64,000 bases of DNA from Bacteroides fragilis (GTDB lineage: Bacteria; Bacteroidota; Bacteroidia; Bacteroidales; Bacteroidaceae), in the NCBI RefSeq assembly GCF_002849695.1, contig NZ_CP018937.1:806001-870000 (forward strand), written 5' to 3'. Position numbers and translations under genes: made by a program. This document shows positions 30,081 to 39,364 of the stretch, in pieces (the first letter of the stretch is position 1; each line of letters starts with the position of its first letter). A model generated the notes under the pieces. It had not been told where the DNA came from, did no database searches, and saw only the letters and a list, made by a program, of their open reading frames with translations.

Positions 30081-30327
30081 GCAATCCGTCGATACCTGAA
30101 GAGTCAGTGTTGCGAGGAATATTACACAAAAAGAACAAAAGCGTTTTTAAGATATTATTCTGTACTTGAAATCTGGACAATTTCACTATTCAGGAATAAT
30201 GCAACGAACGCTCATGCTCTGCTGTATATGCAAATATATAGTATCGAGCGTGGGTTGTTGTACATTATTTGAATAGTGGCAGTCCAGAGCCTCAGGTACG
30301 ATAATTGCAACGTTCCCACGCTTTTTT
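30081..30327 (+). ncRNA. Structured RNA or leader with a switch-like intrinsic terminator
   Basis: The 5' end pairs with the 3' end as a closing stem: GCAAT 30081-85 with ATTGC 30304-308, TCG 30089-91 with CGA 30299-301, TACCTGA 30093-99 with TCAGGTA 30292-298. Inside is a long rod: CTGGAC 30173-178/GTCCAG 30282-287, CACTATTCA 30184-192/TGAATAGTG 30270-278, AATAATG 30195-201/CATTATT 30263-269, CAAC 30202-205/GTTG 30257-260, ACGCTC 30208-213/GAGCGT 30246-251. The terminator stem GCGTGGG 30248-254/CCCACGC 30315-321 plus T6 reuses apical strands, so rod and terminator exclude each other. It could be a 6S-like RNA or an attenuator leader for the gene at 30383. I could not match it to a known family. 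Confidence 0.6.
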
Positions 30328-30382
30328 ATATACGAAAGATTCTTTCGAGGGAACCGGGAGTGATAGGAGAGAAGGAAAGAGC

Positions 30383-30622
30383 ATGAAAGCAACAAGAGAT
30401 AGCGGTATCTGTATGAAACTGGACGATTTTACCGGAGTTTTGTCTTTGGAACGTCTGGAAGTTAATACAATGGTATACCTGTATAGTGAGCAGGGTGAGT
30501 TAATAGGGAAGATTCACTCAACGGGAGATTGTGTTACTTTTATATTGCCGAGAAGAGGCATGTATGTGCTTGTTATTCATTGTGCATCCTATCCGGTGGA
30601 GGTCAGGAGGATCACTTATTGA
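30383..30622 (+). CDS. Small conserved-looking protein downstream of the structured RNA
   Basis: A 79-residue protein starting at 30383 with a strong ribosome site (GAAGGAAAG, 3 nt spacing), better than the upstream ATG at 30305 that lies inside the RNA structure. The sequence VYLYSEQGELIGKIHSTGDCVTFILPRRGMYVLVIHC resembles the beta-sandwich core of C-terminal sorting/DUF6383-like domains (ydxxGxlv...lprGvYvl), but there is no signal peptide or preceding domain, so it may be a free-standing mini-domain. A short hairpin (CGAAAG/CTTTCG, 30333-30347) lies before the ribosome site. No promoter of its own is seen; expression likely depends on reading through the terminator at 30315-30327. Confidence 0.5.
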   Translation: MKATRDSGICMKLDDFTGVLSLERLEVNTMVYLYSEQGELIGKIHSTGDCVTFILPRRGMYVLVIHCASYPVEVRRITY

Positions 30623-30698
30623 ACTTTCAAGAAAGGGAAAAGCCGGTATACCATAAGGCATACCGGCAGATCGCTATAGTTTATAGATGCTCAATTCT

Positions 30699-33287
30699 TT
30701 AGTTACGAAAAACCAATCCGTCACCTTGTGCATCTACAATAATTGCTTTACTACGGTCTACTTCTTGTGCTAATAATTTCTTTGATAAATCATTTAATAA
30801 ATATCTCTGAATAGCTCTTTTTACAGGACGTGCACCGAACTCTGGATCATAACCTACTTGTGAAAGAAAATCTAAAGCGGCATCTGTCAGCTTCAACTCT
30901 ACTCCATTACCCGCAAGCATCTTCTGCACACTCTTGATTTGCAGCAGGACAATTTGTTTTATTTCTTTTTCCGTTAGTGGTAGAAACATGATGGTTTCAT
31001 CAATACGGTTTAAGAATTCGGGGCGTATGGTTTTCTTTAGCATATTCATTACCTCTTTCTTGGTTTCTTCTACAACTTCGTCTTTGTTGGCACTGTTCAG
31101 TTTTTCCATTTGACTCTGTATGTAGCTACTACCCATATTAGAGGTCATGATGATAATTGTATTTTTGAAATTTACCACGCGACCTTTATTGTCTGTTAAC
31201 CTTCCGTCATCAAGTACCTGTAACAATATATTGAATACATCCGGATGAGCCTTTTCGATCTCGTCAAACAGTACTACAGAATAGGGTTTACGCCGTATGG
31301 CTTCTGTCAACTGTCCTCCTTCATCGTATCCCACGTATCCCGGAGGTGCTCCAACTAAACGTGAAACACTATGTTTCTCCTGATATTCACTCATATCAAT
31401 ACGGGTCATCATTGTTTCATCATCAAAAAGAAACTCTGCGAGTGCTTTAGCCAGTTCGGTTTTACCTACTCCGGTAGTGCCCAGGAAGATGAAGGAACCA
31501 ATCGGACGCTTGGGATCCTGCAATCCTGCGCGGCTGCGGCGTACGGCATCGGATACAGCTGCAATGGCTTCATCTTGCCCGATAACACGCTGATGTAATT
31601 CTTCTTCAAGATGAAGTAACTTGTCCTTTTCACTCTGCATCATTTTGCTTACGGGAATTCCGGTCCAGCGGGATACTACATCGGCGATATCTTCAGCATC
31701 TACCTCTTCCTTTATCATAGCTGTATCCCCTTGCATTTCATGTAACTTTTTCTGGGTATCCTCAATTTCCTTATTCAATTCTTGTAATTTTCCATATCGG
31801 ATTTCTGCAACTTTCCCATAGTTTCCTTCACGTTCGGCCTTGTCAGCTTCAAATTTAAGATTTTCGATTTCAACTTTGTTCTGCTGGATTATATCCATCA
31901 GACTTTTTTCACTTTGCCATTTTGCTTTGTATGATTTCTCCTGTTCTTTCAGTTCGGCCAATTCTTTGCCGATTGTTTGTAATTTCGGTTCATCATTTTC
32001 GCGTTTAATGGCTTCCCGTTCGATCTCTAACTGTTTGATTTTACGTGATATTTCATCCAATCCTTCCGGGACGGAATCTACCTCCATACGGAGTTTGGCT
32101 GCCGCCTCATCCATAAGGTCAATTGCTTTATCCGGTAAAAAACGATCAGTTATATATCGACTGCTTAATTCTACGGCAGCTATGATTGCATCGTCTTTGA
32201 TACGTACATGGTGATGATTTTCATATCGTTCTTTCAGACCACGCAGAATGGATATTGTACTCAGATTATCCGGCTCATCTACTTGTACTATCTGGAAACG
32301 GCGTTCCAAAGCTTTGTCTTTCTCAAAATACTTCTGGTATTCATCAAGGGTCGTAGCACCGATGGAACGTAACTCTCCACGGGCAAGTGCAGGTTTCAGG
32401 ATATTAGCTGCATCCATGGCACCTTCTCCCTTCCCGGCTCCTACCAATGTATGGATCTCATCGATGAAGAGTATGATGTTGCCTTCAGATTTTTTCACTT
32501 CATTCACTACGGATTTAAGCCGCTCTTCAAACTCTCCTTTGTATTTGGCTCCTGCAACCAGTGCCCCCATATCCAGAGAGTATACTTGTTTATCTTTCAG
32601 GTTTTCAGGAACATCTCCCCGGAGGATACGGTGTGCCAGTCCTTCAACTATTGCTGTTTTACCGGTACCCGGTTCACCTATTAATATAGGGTTATTTTTG
32701 GTGCGTCGACTCAGAATCTGAAGTACACGCCGAATTTCTTCGTCACGTCCGATCACCGGATCGAGTTTGCCGCTACGAGCGGCTTCGTTCAGGTTTATGG
32801 CGTATTTTTCCAGTGATTGATAATTATCTTCACTGGACTGAGAAGTGACTTTTTCTCCTTTTCTCAATTCATTAATAGCTCCGCGTAGTTCTTTTTCGGT
32901 CATTCCTGCATCTTTCAGAATAGTAGATACAGTACTCTTTACCGTTAGTAATGCCAGTAATAAGTGTTCCAGTGAAACAAATTCATCACCCATTTCTTTG
33001 GAATACTGTGTTGCTTTCTGGAAGACTTCGTTTGCTTCCCGACTCAAATAAGGCTCTCCGCCCGAAACTTTTGGGAAAGAGTCAATTTGCTTGTCGAGTA
33101 CAAGGGCGATTTGCTGGCCGTTCAATCCTAACTTCTGGAAGATGAAGTTAGTAACATTTTCGCCTACCTTCATCACTCCATACAGGATATGAGCTGTTTC
33201 AATGGCTTGTTGTCCCCGGCTTTGTGCCAGATTGATCGCTTCTTGTACAGCTTCCTGTGATTTAATGGTAAAATTGTTGAAATTCAT
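30699..33287 (-). CDS. clpB: ATP-dependent disaggregase ClpB
   Basis: An 862-residue Hsp100 that resolubilises aggregated proteins together with DnaK (encoded at 49099). Clp-N repeats at residues ~1-145, NBD1 with Walker A GEPGTGKT (~205) and Walker B FIDEIH, the coiled-coil M-domain (~400-525), NBD2 with Walker A GTTGVGKT (~605) and [12 protein letters not shown], and the C-terminal D2-small domain. Length matches the family (857 in E. coli). Monocistronic; the 223-bp region upstream is shared with a divergent gene and shows no CIRCE element. Confidence 0.97.
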   Translation of the reverse strand: MNFNNFTIKSQEAVQEAINLAQSRGQQAIETAHILYGVMKVGENVTNFIFQKLGLNGQQIALVLDKQIDSFPKVSGGEPYLSREANEVFQKATQYSKEMGDEFVSLEHLLLALLTVKSTVSTILKDAGMTEKELRGAINELRKGEKVTSQSSEDNYQSLEKYAINLNEAARSGKLDPVIGRDEEIRRVLQILSRRTKNNPILIGEPGTGKTAIVEGLAHRILRGDVPENLKDKQVYSLDMGALVAGAKYKGEFEERLKSVVNEVKKSEGNIILFIDEIHTLVGAGKGEGAMDAANILKPALARGELRSIGATTLDEYQKYFEKDKALERRFQIVQVDEPDNLSTISILRGLKERYENHHHVRIKDDAIIAAVELSSRYITDRFLPDKAIDLMDEAAAKLRMEVDSVPEGLDEISRKIKQLEIEREAIKRENDEPKLQTIGKELAELKEQEKSYKAKWQSEKSLMDIIQQNKVEIENLKFEADKAEREGNYGKVAEIRYGKLQELNKEIEDTQKKLHEMQGDTAMIKEEVDAEDIADVVSRWTGIPVSKMMQSEKDKLLHLEEELHQRVIGQDEAIAAVSDAVRRSRAGLQDPKRPIGSFIFLGTTGVGKTELAKALAEFLFDDETMMTRIDMSEYQEKHSVSRLVGAPPGYVGYDEGGQLTEAIRRKPYSVVLFDEIEKAHPDVFNILLQVLDDGRLTDNKGRVVNFKNTIIIMTSNMGSSYIQSQMEKLNSANKDEVVEETKKEVMNMLKKTIRPEFLNRIDETIMFLPLTEKEIKQIVLLQIKSVQKMLAGNGVELKLTDAALDFLSQVGYDPEFGARPVKRAIQRYLLNDLSKKLLAQEVDRSKAIIVDAQGDGLVFRN

Positions 33288-33510
33288 ATCGTTTATTCTC
33301 CTTTCTTTTTCTTATTTTCAATAACACTATTGAAGGCGCAAAAGATTTGCCATGGGTTAAAAACTGACTTTTTTTCAGCTTTTTAAGGAATGTAAAAGCC
33401 AAAATGTCATATATTTTCCTTTTTACAAGGAAATTGTGTCCGAATGCAAGGGCATTTTAGAAGTATGTTGTATCTTTATAGCCTGAATATAATTATAAAG
33501 GAATTACTAT

Positions 33511-34092
33511 ATGGACGAAAAAATAAAGTTCCCTTCGAATGTGATATTGATAGATGCAGCGTTCTTGAATTTAGTTATAACGGATCTGAAGAAATATTTT
33601 GAGCGAACATTGAAGCGTGAGTTACAAGAGATTGATCTTTCGGAATTGATAACTTATTTAGCGTTAGACTCAGGCATAACAGAAGGAGAAAATCAAGTTC
33701 AAATATTAGTGGTATACGATAAGAATTCCGTCCGGTTATCTAATTGTGTACCGTCTGATTTATCTACAGAGCTGAATGGTGTAGCGTTTAAGAGTCAGTT
33801 TGGAGAATTTTCTTTTGCCGGTGTGCCTTGTGAGGAAATGGTATCCCGTGAGGAATTATATCTCGATTTATTAAATATTGTTGCAGATTCTGCCGATGTG
33901 AGACAATTGATTTTAGTCTCTTTTAATGAAGAATATGGTGATAAAGTAATGAATCGGTTGAAAAAGATTAAAAATAAAAAAACGATTCAGTTTCGTATGA
34001 ATGAACCGGAGGAAATGCTGGAAGGGCATCAATGGGAAATGCTTGCATATCCGTTGATGCAAGCGTTGGGAATCAGGGGAGAAGAATTGTAA
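33511..34092 (+). CDS. Conserved Bacteroidales protein of unknown function
   Basis: A 193-residue cytoplasmic protein without signal peptide. I do not recognise a characterised domain; it resembles a DUF6621-type family. Features: an early hydrophobic strand (SNVILIDAAFLNLVI), an acidic middle (ELITYLALDSGITEGENQVQILVVYD) and an alpha/beta pattern with VRQLILVSFNEEYGDKVMNRLKKIK near residue 130-155. It is followed after 24 nt by a LysR gene on the same strand, so both may be one transcript. A near-match -7 box (TATCTTTA, about 33471) lies 33 nt before the start. Confidence 0.6.
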   Translation: MDEKIKFPSNVILIDAAFLNLVITDLKKYFERTLKRELQEIDLSELITYLALDSGITEGENQVQILVVYDKNSVRLSNCVPSDLSTELNGVAFKSQFGEFSFAGVPCEEMVSREELYLDLLNIVADSADVRQLILVSFNEEYGDKVMNRLKKIKNKKTIQFRMNEPEEMLEGHQWEMLAYPLMQALGIRGEEL

Positions 34093-34116
34093 TATAGACA
34101 ATAAACCTTTATATTT

Positions 34117-35013
34117 ATGTCTGATTTTCGTCTAAAAGTATTTTTAAGTGTTGCTAAGAACCTTAGTTTCACGAAAGCGTCACAGGAGTTGTTTGTCAGT
34201 CAGCCTGCTATAACCAAGCATATTCAGGAATTGGAAACTTGCTATCAGGCCCGCTTGTTTGACAGGCAAGGGAATAAGATTTCTTTGACAGAGGCAGGGA
34301 AGCTTTTGCAAGAACATAGTGAAAAGATATTGGAGGATTATAAACGGCTGGAATATGAAATGCATTTACTCCATAATGAATATATAGGTGATTTAAAGTT
34401 AGGTGCCAGTACTACAATTGCGCAATATGTGCTTCCTCCTTTATTGGCTAATTTTATAGCAAAATTTCCTCAGGTGAATCTTTCTTTGCTGAATGGGAAT
34501 TCCAGAGAAATAGAAGCAGCTTTGCAGGAACACCGCATTGACTTAGGTTTAGTGGAGGGAATTTCTCGTTTGCCGAATCTTAAATATACTACGTTTTTGC
34601 AGGATGAATTGGTGGCTGTTGTCCACACAGGTAATAAGCTCTCATTACCGGATGAAATTACTCCGGAAGATTTATCCAGAATTCCTCTTGTGCTTCGTGA
34701 GAGAGGTTCGGGTACGTTGGATGTTTTTGAAAGAGCTTTGTCCGGACATAATATAAAGTTATCATCTTTGAATGTGCTTTTATATTTGGGTAGTACGGAG
34801 AGTATCAAATTATTTCTGGAACATACAGATTGTATGGGAATTGTTTCTATCCGTTCCATCAGTCGTGAATTACTTTCCGGTACTTTCCGGGTTATCGAAA
34901 TCAAAGGCATGCCTATGTTGCGTGAATTCTGTTTTGCCCAACCCCAAGGGCAGGAGAGTGGATTGTCACAGGTTTTGATGCAGTTTGCCATGCATCATAA
35001 TAAAAAGTTATAA
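34117..35013 (+). CDS. LysR-family transcriptional regulator
   Basis: A 298-residue regulator with the LysR winged HTH at residues 1-60 (FLSVAKNLSFTKASQELFVSQPAITKHIQELE) and a two-lobed effector-binding domain (~88-290: GDLKLGASTTIAQYVLPPLLANF; IDLGLVEGISRLP). It is next to and upstream of the yeiH-type transporter in the same orientation. In E. coli the LysR protein YeiE neighbours yeiH, so this pair probably senses a sulfur compound or related anion and controls the transporter; that is inference. An inverted repeat ATGC-N5-GCAT lies before the yeiH promoter. Confidence 0.92.
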   Translation: MSDFRLKVFLSVAKNLSFTKASQELFVSQPAITKHIQELETCYQARLFDRQGNKISLTEAGKLLQEHSEKILEDYKRLEYEMHLLHNEYIGDLKLGASTTIAQYVLPPLLANFIAKFPQVNLSLLNGNSREIEAALQEHRIDLGLVEGISRLPNLKYTTFLQDELVAVVHTGNKLSLPDEITPEDLSRIPLVLRERGSGTLDVFERALSGHNIKLSSLNVLLYLGSTESIKLFLEHTDCMGIVSIRSISRELLSGTFRVIEIKGMPMLREFCFAQPQGQESGLSQVLMQFAMHHNKKL

Positions 35014-35024
35014 AGCATAATTAG

Positions 35025-35062
35025 ATGCAATTGGCATATACCGATAAGTAGCCGTATCTTTG
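35025..35062 (+). promoter_or_regulatory. Promoter and candidate LysR site before yeiH
   Basis: -7 TATCTTTG at 35055-35062, 30 nt before the yeiH start. An inverted repeat ATGC-AATTG-GCAT at 35025-35037 covers the -33 region, a usual place for a LysR activation half-site. Confidence 0.45.
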
Positions 35063-35091
35063 CACCCGAAAAATAAAAAAGATAATAAGAT

Positions 35092-36084
35092 ATGGTATCA
35101 GCTATTACGAAAACGTTACAGACAAACAATAAAAAGGTCTATGTTTCTTTACTTTCTATTTTGACTTTATTTCTAATGTTGGATTATGTTCCAGGATTGC
35201 AGGCACTTTCTGCATGGGTAACCCCACCATTAGCTCTCTTCCTTGGGTTAGCTTTCGCATTGACATGTGGACAGGCGCATCCGAAATTTAATAAAAAGAC
35301 ATCCAAATATTTGTTGCAATACTCTGTTGTCGGATTAGGTTTTGGTATGAATTTGCATTCGGCACTTGCTTCCGGTAAAGAAGGAATGGAGTTTACTATT
35401 ATTTCAGTAATCGGTACACTGATCATTGGGTGGTTTATTGGTCGTAAGTTCCTGAAGGTAGATCGTAATACCTCTTATCTTATCAGTTCGGGTACGGCGA
35501 TTTGTGGTGGTAGTGCCATTGCTGCTGTAGGTCCTGTAGTAAAGGCGAATGATAGTGAAATGTCTGTAGCGTTGGCTACAATATTCATATTAAACGCACT
35601 TGCACTTTTTATCTTTCCAGTAATCGGACATGCTTTAAATATGAGTCAACATGAGTTCGGAACTTGGGCTGCCATTGCTATTCATGATACAAGTTCTGTG
35701 GTAGGTGCCGGTGCTGCATACGGTGAGGAGGCACTAAAAGTTGCTACTACTATTAAATTGACCCGTGCCCTTTGGATTATTCCAATGGCATTTGCTACTT
35801 CGTTTATCTTTAAAAGTAAAGGACAGAAGATCAGCATTCCTTGGTTTATCTTCTTCTTTGTATTAGCTATGATTGTGAATACCTATTTGTTGGGTAGTGT
35901 GCCTGCATTGGGGGCAGCTATCAATGGATTGGCTCGTAAAACTTTAACTATCACTATGTTTTTCATCGGGGCTTCTCTTTCATTGGATGTTGTGAAGTCC
36001 GTAGGTATCAAACCTTTGATACAGGGAGTACTTTTGTGGGCAGTGATTAGTCTGAGCACTTTGGCATATATTTATTGGTGCTGA
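35092..36084 (+). CDS. YeiH-family putative anion/sulfate exporter (UPF0324)
   Basis: A 330-residue inner-membrane protein with about ten hydrophobic helices. Family hallmarks: SGTAICGGSAIAAVGPVVKA (~residues 130-149), the GTWAAIAIHDTSSVVGAGAAYGEEAL stretch (~195-220, quoted by region), and TKLTRALWIIPMAF-like KLTRALW. UPF0324 proteins are annotated as sulfate exporters on limited evidence. Its immediate LysR neighbour suggests effector-dependent expression. It ends at a bidirectional hairpin (36104-36147). Confidence 0.88.
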   Translation: MVSAITKTLQTNNKKVYVSLLSILTLFLMLDYVPGLQALSAWVTPPLALFLGLAFALTCGQAHPKFNKKTSKYLLQYSVVGLGFGMNLHSALASGKEGMEFTIISVIGTLIIGWFIGRKFLKVDRNTSYLISSGTAICGGSAIAAVGPVVKANDSEMSVALATIFILNALALFIFPVIGHALNMSQHEFGTWAAIAIHDTSSVVGAGAAYGEEALKVATTIKLTRALWIIPMAFATSFIFKSKGQKISIPWFIFFFVLAMIVNTYLLGSVPALGAAINGLARKTLTITMFFIGASLSLDVVKSVGIKPLIQGVLLWAVISLSTLAYIYWC

Positions 36085-36103
36085 TTAAATATAAACAGAA
36101 CTG

Positions 36104-36147
36104 TATGTAAGAGGTACGATGTCTAAATACATCGTACCTCTTACATA
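36104..36147. terminator. Bidirectional terminator between yeiH and DUF4252 gene
   Basis: A perfect 19-bp stem (TATGTAAGAGGTACGATGT) with a 6-nt loop between two convergent genes; AT-rich on both sides. Confidence 0.75.
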
Positions 36148-36167
36148 TAATAAATATCCTATATCAT

Positions 36168-36851
36168 TTACTCTATACTTATGTTTTTTAGTTCTTTCCC
36201 AAGGTTTTTTAGTTCGTCATTCAAAGCGTTTAATTCTTCACTATAATTTGTATCTATAGTGTTCAAATTATAAGTTCCGCTTAATTCTATCATACCTTTT
36301 TGTTTGCTTATATCTTTCTTGCTGTCATAAATGACAGGTTTATTATTGGTATAGAGCCTATCTCCTGATATTATAAAGCACTGACTGGTATTTTGATACA
36401 ACATTAGTTTTTTGATATCATCCGTTGTCATATCTCCTTCCATATATACAAATTTTAGGGAAGATGCTCCGTCCATTACCATAATTAGTTCTTTTATCTT
36501 ACTTCCTTTACGATTTACATAGATTTCTGAACCGGAAGTTGTCCCTTTTTGTTTCATCAATAGTTCATATTTGGATGACTGCACCAAAGAACGAATATCT
36601 TTAGCCATCTCTTCACGTATCTTATTATCACGCGTAGAAAGGACCTGAACAGAATTCAAGTGTTCTGCCACCTTACCTATATAAAGGTCCTTCATAAATA
36701 AGTTCGGATTTAGTTCCATCATTGCTTTAGAGATGTAAACTGATGATACCCCTTTCATGTCGTTGTATTTGTTGAACAGATTCTTTTGTGCCTGACAAAA
36801 GAGAGGTGATAATAGCAGCACACAAACCAGAATAAATTTCATTGTTTTCAT
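36168..36851 (-). CDS. Exported DUF4252 protein
   Basis: A 227-residue secreted protein: signal peptide MKTMKFILVCVLLLSPLFCQAQ (cleavage ~22). The body matches DUF4252: KGVSSVYISKAMMELNPN, VQVLSTRDNKIREEMAKDI, YELLMKQKGTTSGSEIYVNRKGSKIKELIMV (regions given in part). The C-terminus is helical and acidic (SEELNALNDELKNLGKELKNI). DUF4252 genes often sit after an ECF sigma factor and a small membrane protein, exactly as here, so it is likely the effector or a target of that sigma unit. Function unknown. It lies 6 nt after the anti-sigma-like gene. Confidence 0.8.
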   Translation of the reverse strand: MKTMKFILVCVLLLSPLFCQAQKNLFNKYNDMKGVSSVYISKAMMELNPNLFMKDLYIGKVAEHLNSVQVLSTRDNKIREEMAKDIRSLVQSSKYELLMKQKGTTSGSEIYVNRKGSKIKELIMVMDGASSLKFVYMEGDMTTDDIKKLMLYQNTSQCFIISGDRLYTNNKPVIYDSKKDISKQKGMIELSGTYNLNTIDTNYSEELNALNDELKNLGKELKNISIE

Positions 36852-36857
36852 AACCGT

Positions 36858-37385
36858 TTATTTTTTTATTTCGTTTTTTACTTCTTGATGTATTCTTCTC
36901 ATGTCAATTTGGCTTTCCTTCACTTCATTGAACCCGTTGTTCAGGTTAACGGAAATCTCCAGTAATGTCGCCTGAAACATTCGATAGGCTTCTTCCGGGT
37001 CAGAAAACGTGTCTTGCGGTGTAGGTGGACACACATTCTTACCCAGATTGTCGATACCATATCCAAGACCGACAAGTAATAATATAGTGGCTGCTATACT
37101 TCCAATCCAGCGCCAATTGTTCTTGGAACTGTTGGGGCGGAAGAAGCGTTGTTCTTTCTCGGCCATTTCATCAATCAACAAGTTTAGTTTGTCCTCCAAA
37201 TATGCAGGAATTTCCACATCATGATCTGCGTTTAAGTAAAGGTTAAGAAAGATTTCTTTGTCCTTCAGCAGATGTTCGGGTACTTCCGTTGTTCTGAAAT
37301 AATCTCTCAGCGCCTCTTCCTGGCTCTCGGTAGTAGTCCCCTCATAAAACTTGGCGAGCAACCTTTCAATTTCTTCGACTTTCAT
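36858..37385 (-). CDS. Anti-sigma-like single-pass membrane protein
   Basis: A 175-residue protein from the ATG at 37385 (MKVEEIERLLAKFYEGTTT). The cytoplasmic N-terminus, with EGTTTESQEEALRDYF, resembles the zinc-less anti-sigma N-termini of Bacteroidetes. One transmembrane helix follows (WIGSIAATILLLVGLGYGI, ~residues 92-111), then a periplasmic part of ~60 residues. It overlaps the ECF sigma gene by 20 nt, typical of sigma/anti-sigma pairs. Anti-sigma activity is inferred from position and topology, not from a clear domain match. The longer frame to 37451 is rejected because it lies inside the sigma gene. Confidence 0.7.
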   Translation of the reverse strand: MKVEEIERLLAKFYEGTTTESQEEALRDYFRTTEVPEHLLKDKEIFLNLYLNADHDVEIPAYLEDKLNLLIDEMAEKEQRFFRPNSSKNNWRWIGSIAATILLLVGLGYGIDNLGKNVCPPTPQDTFSDPEEAYRMFQATLLEISVNLNNGFNEVKESQIDMRRIHQEVKNEIKK

Positions 37386-37881
37386 AATTATTCCATTTAT
37401 TAAATTCTTCACGTATCTTTTTCCTTGCTCGTGATAGCAGTACACGAACATTAATAGAATTCAATCCGGTAACTTGTTCTATCTCTTCGTAAGAACAGCC
37501 TTTGATATCACGCATGTTTATGATCCGTTGCTGCTGTTCGGGTAAGTGGGCTATGATATCTGTTACCTGTCGTGCGCCTTCGCGTACTTCCAGGTTGTCC
37601 GACTGGGAAATATCCTGAACGGCAGACAGTTCTACGGTTTGTCGGGACAATATGTACTTTCCTGAGCGGAGCAAATCAAAACACATATTCTTTACCAAAG
37701 TGACACTAAATGCTTCCGGATTACTAATAACAGTCAGTCCTTCCCGCTTATCCCACAGCTTCAGGTAGGCTTCTTGCACTATATCCTCCGCATCGGCTGA
37801 ATTCTCCAGTAGTCGGTAAGCTACACGGTACAGTTTGCGGTGATAAGGCAGAAACTCTTTTTTAAAACTCTCAGCATCCAT
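37366..37881 (-). CDS. ECF-family RNA polymerase sigma factor
   Basis: A 171-residue sigma-70 ECF factor. Region 2 is FLPYHRKLYRVAYRLLENSADAEDIVQEAYLKLW (~residues 11-45; core DAEDIVQEAYLKLW) and region 4 is LPEQQQRIINMRDIKGCSYEEIEQVTG (~114-140, core CSYEEIEQVTGLNSINVRVL). First gene of the operon sigma, membrane protein, DUF4252. It probably responds to an envelope signal through the membrane protein. Confidence 0.92.
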   Translation of the reverse strand: MDAESFKKEFLPYHRKLYRVAYRLLENSADAEDIVQEAYLKLWDKREGLTVISNPEAFSVTLVKNMCFDLLRSGKYILSRQTVELSAVQDISQSDNLEVREGARQVTDIIAHLPEQQQRIINMRDIKGCSYEEIEQVTGLNSINVRVLLSRARKKIREEFNKWNNYESRRN

Positions 37882-38022
37882 GGATTCGTTTTTGTCAATG
37901 TTTATATTTGTAAGACGTAACGGGACGAATTATGTTACAAAGAAAGAGAAAAAAGAGCAAGTAATATGAAGATATTTGATGAAAAGGATGTACTTTTAAT
38001 GACTTAATTAAAATGAAATACT

Positions 38023-38247
38023 ATGAGTGAAAGTGAAATTACGAAATTGGATATTATTGTAGAGGTATTAGGTGAGAGAGAACCAGAGATACGGCGCTTG
38101 GTTACATTGGATGATCGGATAAGGACATTTGCAGAGTCTGGTGATGAAAATGGTCAGAGAATGCCAATTGAACTTATAGCGGAGTGGGCGATGTTACTGG
38201 ATAAGTACTATCCGTTGGCATTGGAAAAACGGAATTCTCTGAATTGA
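38023..38247 (+). CDS. Small hypothetical protein
   Basis: A 74-residue acidic, mostly helical protein (SESEITKLDIIVEVLGEREPEIRRLVTLDD). No signal peptide, membrane segment or known motif. It is isolated between divergent sigma and convergent recA genes and is followed by a strong hairpin at 38257, which supports it being a real transcribed gene. Function unknown. Confidence 0.55.
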   Translation: MSESEITKLDIIVEVLGEREPEIRRLVTLDDRIRTFAESGDENGQRMPIELIAEWAMLLDKYYPLALEKRNSLN

Positions 38248-38256
38248 TATATGATA

Positions 38257-38295
38257 AACGATTGGCTGTCATTCAATGAAATACAGCCAATCGTT
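38257..38295. terminator. Bidirectional terminator between small ORF and recA
   Basis: A perfect 13-bp stem AACGATTGGCTGT with a 13-nt loop, located between convergent genes. Confidence 0.75.
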
Positions 38296-38310
38296 ATCTA
38301 TTGATTAGAG

Positions 38311-39354
38311 TTATTTGTGTTCTCTCAATTTTTCGAAGATTAATCCTTCCAGTTCTTCAGCGAGTTCAGGATTATCGGCAATACACTGTTTAGCTGCATC
38401 GCGACCTTGTCCCAGCTTCGTGTCGTTATAGCTATACCATGAACCACTTTTCTTGATGATTCCTAAATCGGCTCCCAGATCAATAATCTCTCCAGAATGT
38501 GATATACCTTCGCCAAACATGATATCGAATTCTGCTTTACGGAAAGGAGGGGCTACTTTGTTCTTCACAACCTTGACCTTTGTTTGTTTACCAATCACTT
38601 CTTCACCGTCTTTTATTTGTTGTGAACCGCGGATATCCAAACGTACCGAAGCATAGAATTTCAATGCATTGCCACCGGTTGTTGTTTCGGGATTACCGAA
38701 CATTACACCGATTTTCTCACGCAATTGGTTGATGAAAACACAAGTCGTACGGGTTTTACTCACTGCTGATGTCAACTTGCGTAATGCCTGAGACATTAAT
38801 CGAGCCTGCAAACCTACTTTATTGTCGCCCATGTCTCCTTCTATTTCTGCTTTCGGAGTCAAGGCGGCTACGGAGTCCACTACGATGATGTCGATGGCTG
38901 AAGAGCGGATCAATTGCTCTGCAATTTCCAGTGCCTGTTCTCCGTTATCCGGTTGAGAGATAAATAGATTATCTACATCCACTCCCAGCTTGGCCGCATA
39001 AAAACGGTCAAAGGCATGTTCAGCATCAATGAAAGCGGCAATTCCACCGGCTTTTTGTGCTTCTGCAATGGCGTGGATCGCCAGTGTGGTTTTACCGGAT
39101 GATTCCGGACCATAAATTTCAATTATTCTTCCGCGGGGATAACCGCCTACGCCTAATGCTGCATTCAGTGCAATCGAACCTGTAGGAATTACTTCTACTT
39201 GTTCTACCACTTCTTCACCCATTTTCATGATAGAACCTTTACCGAAGCTTTTCTCTATCTTGTCCATGGCAGCCTGTAAGGCTTTTAATTTTTCGCTTGA
39301 TGCCATTTTATTATTATCTGTTTCAAAATTTAACTCGTCTTCTTTCTTTGCCAT
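38311..39354 (-). CDS. recA: Recombinase RecA
   Basis: DNA strand-exchange ATPase of homologous recombination and the SOS response. 347 residues; Walker A GPESSGKT at residues 82-89, DNA-binding loops [16 protein letters not shown] and [22 protein letters not shown] (given in part), and the C-terminal acidic-mixed tail. It is 10 nt downstream of bcp on the same strand, so it is probably in one operon with bcp and the carboxynorspermidine dehydrogenase gene. I see no LexA-type box upstream. Confidence 0.98.
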   Translation of the reverse strand: MAKKEDELNFETDNNKMASSEKLKALQAAMDKIEKSFGKGSIMKMGEEVVEQVEVIPTGSIALNAALGVGGYPRGRIIEIYGPESSGKTTLAIHAIAEAQKAGGIAAFIDAEHAFDRFYAAKLGVDVDNLFISQPDNGEQALEIAEQLIRSSAIDIIVVDSVAALTPKAEIEGDMGDNKVGLQARLMSQALRKLTSAVSKTRTTCVFINQLREKIGVMFGNPETTTGGNALKFYASVRLDIRGSQQIKDGEEVIGKQTKVKVVKNKVAPPFRKAEFDIMFGEGISHSGEIIDLGADLGIIKKSGSWYSYNDTKLGQGRDAAKQCIADNPELAEELEGLIFEKLREHK

Positions 39355-39364
39355 AATGATCGAT

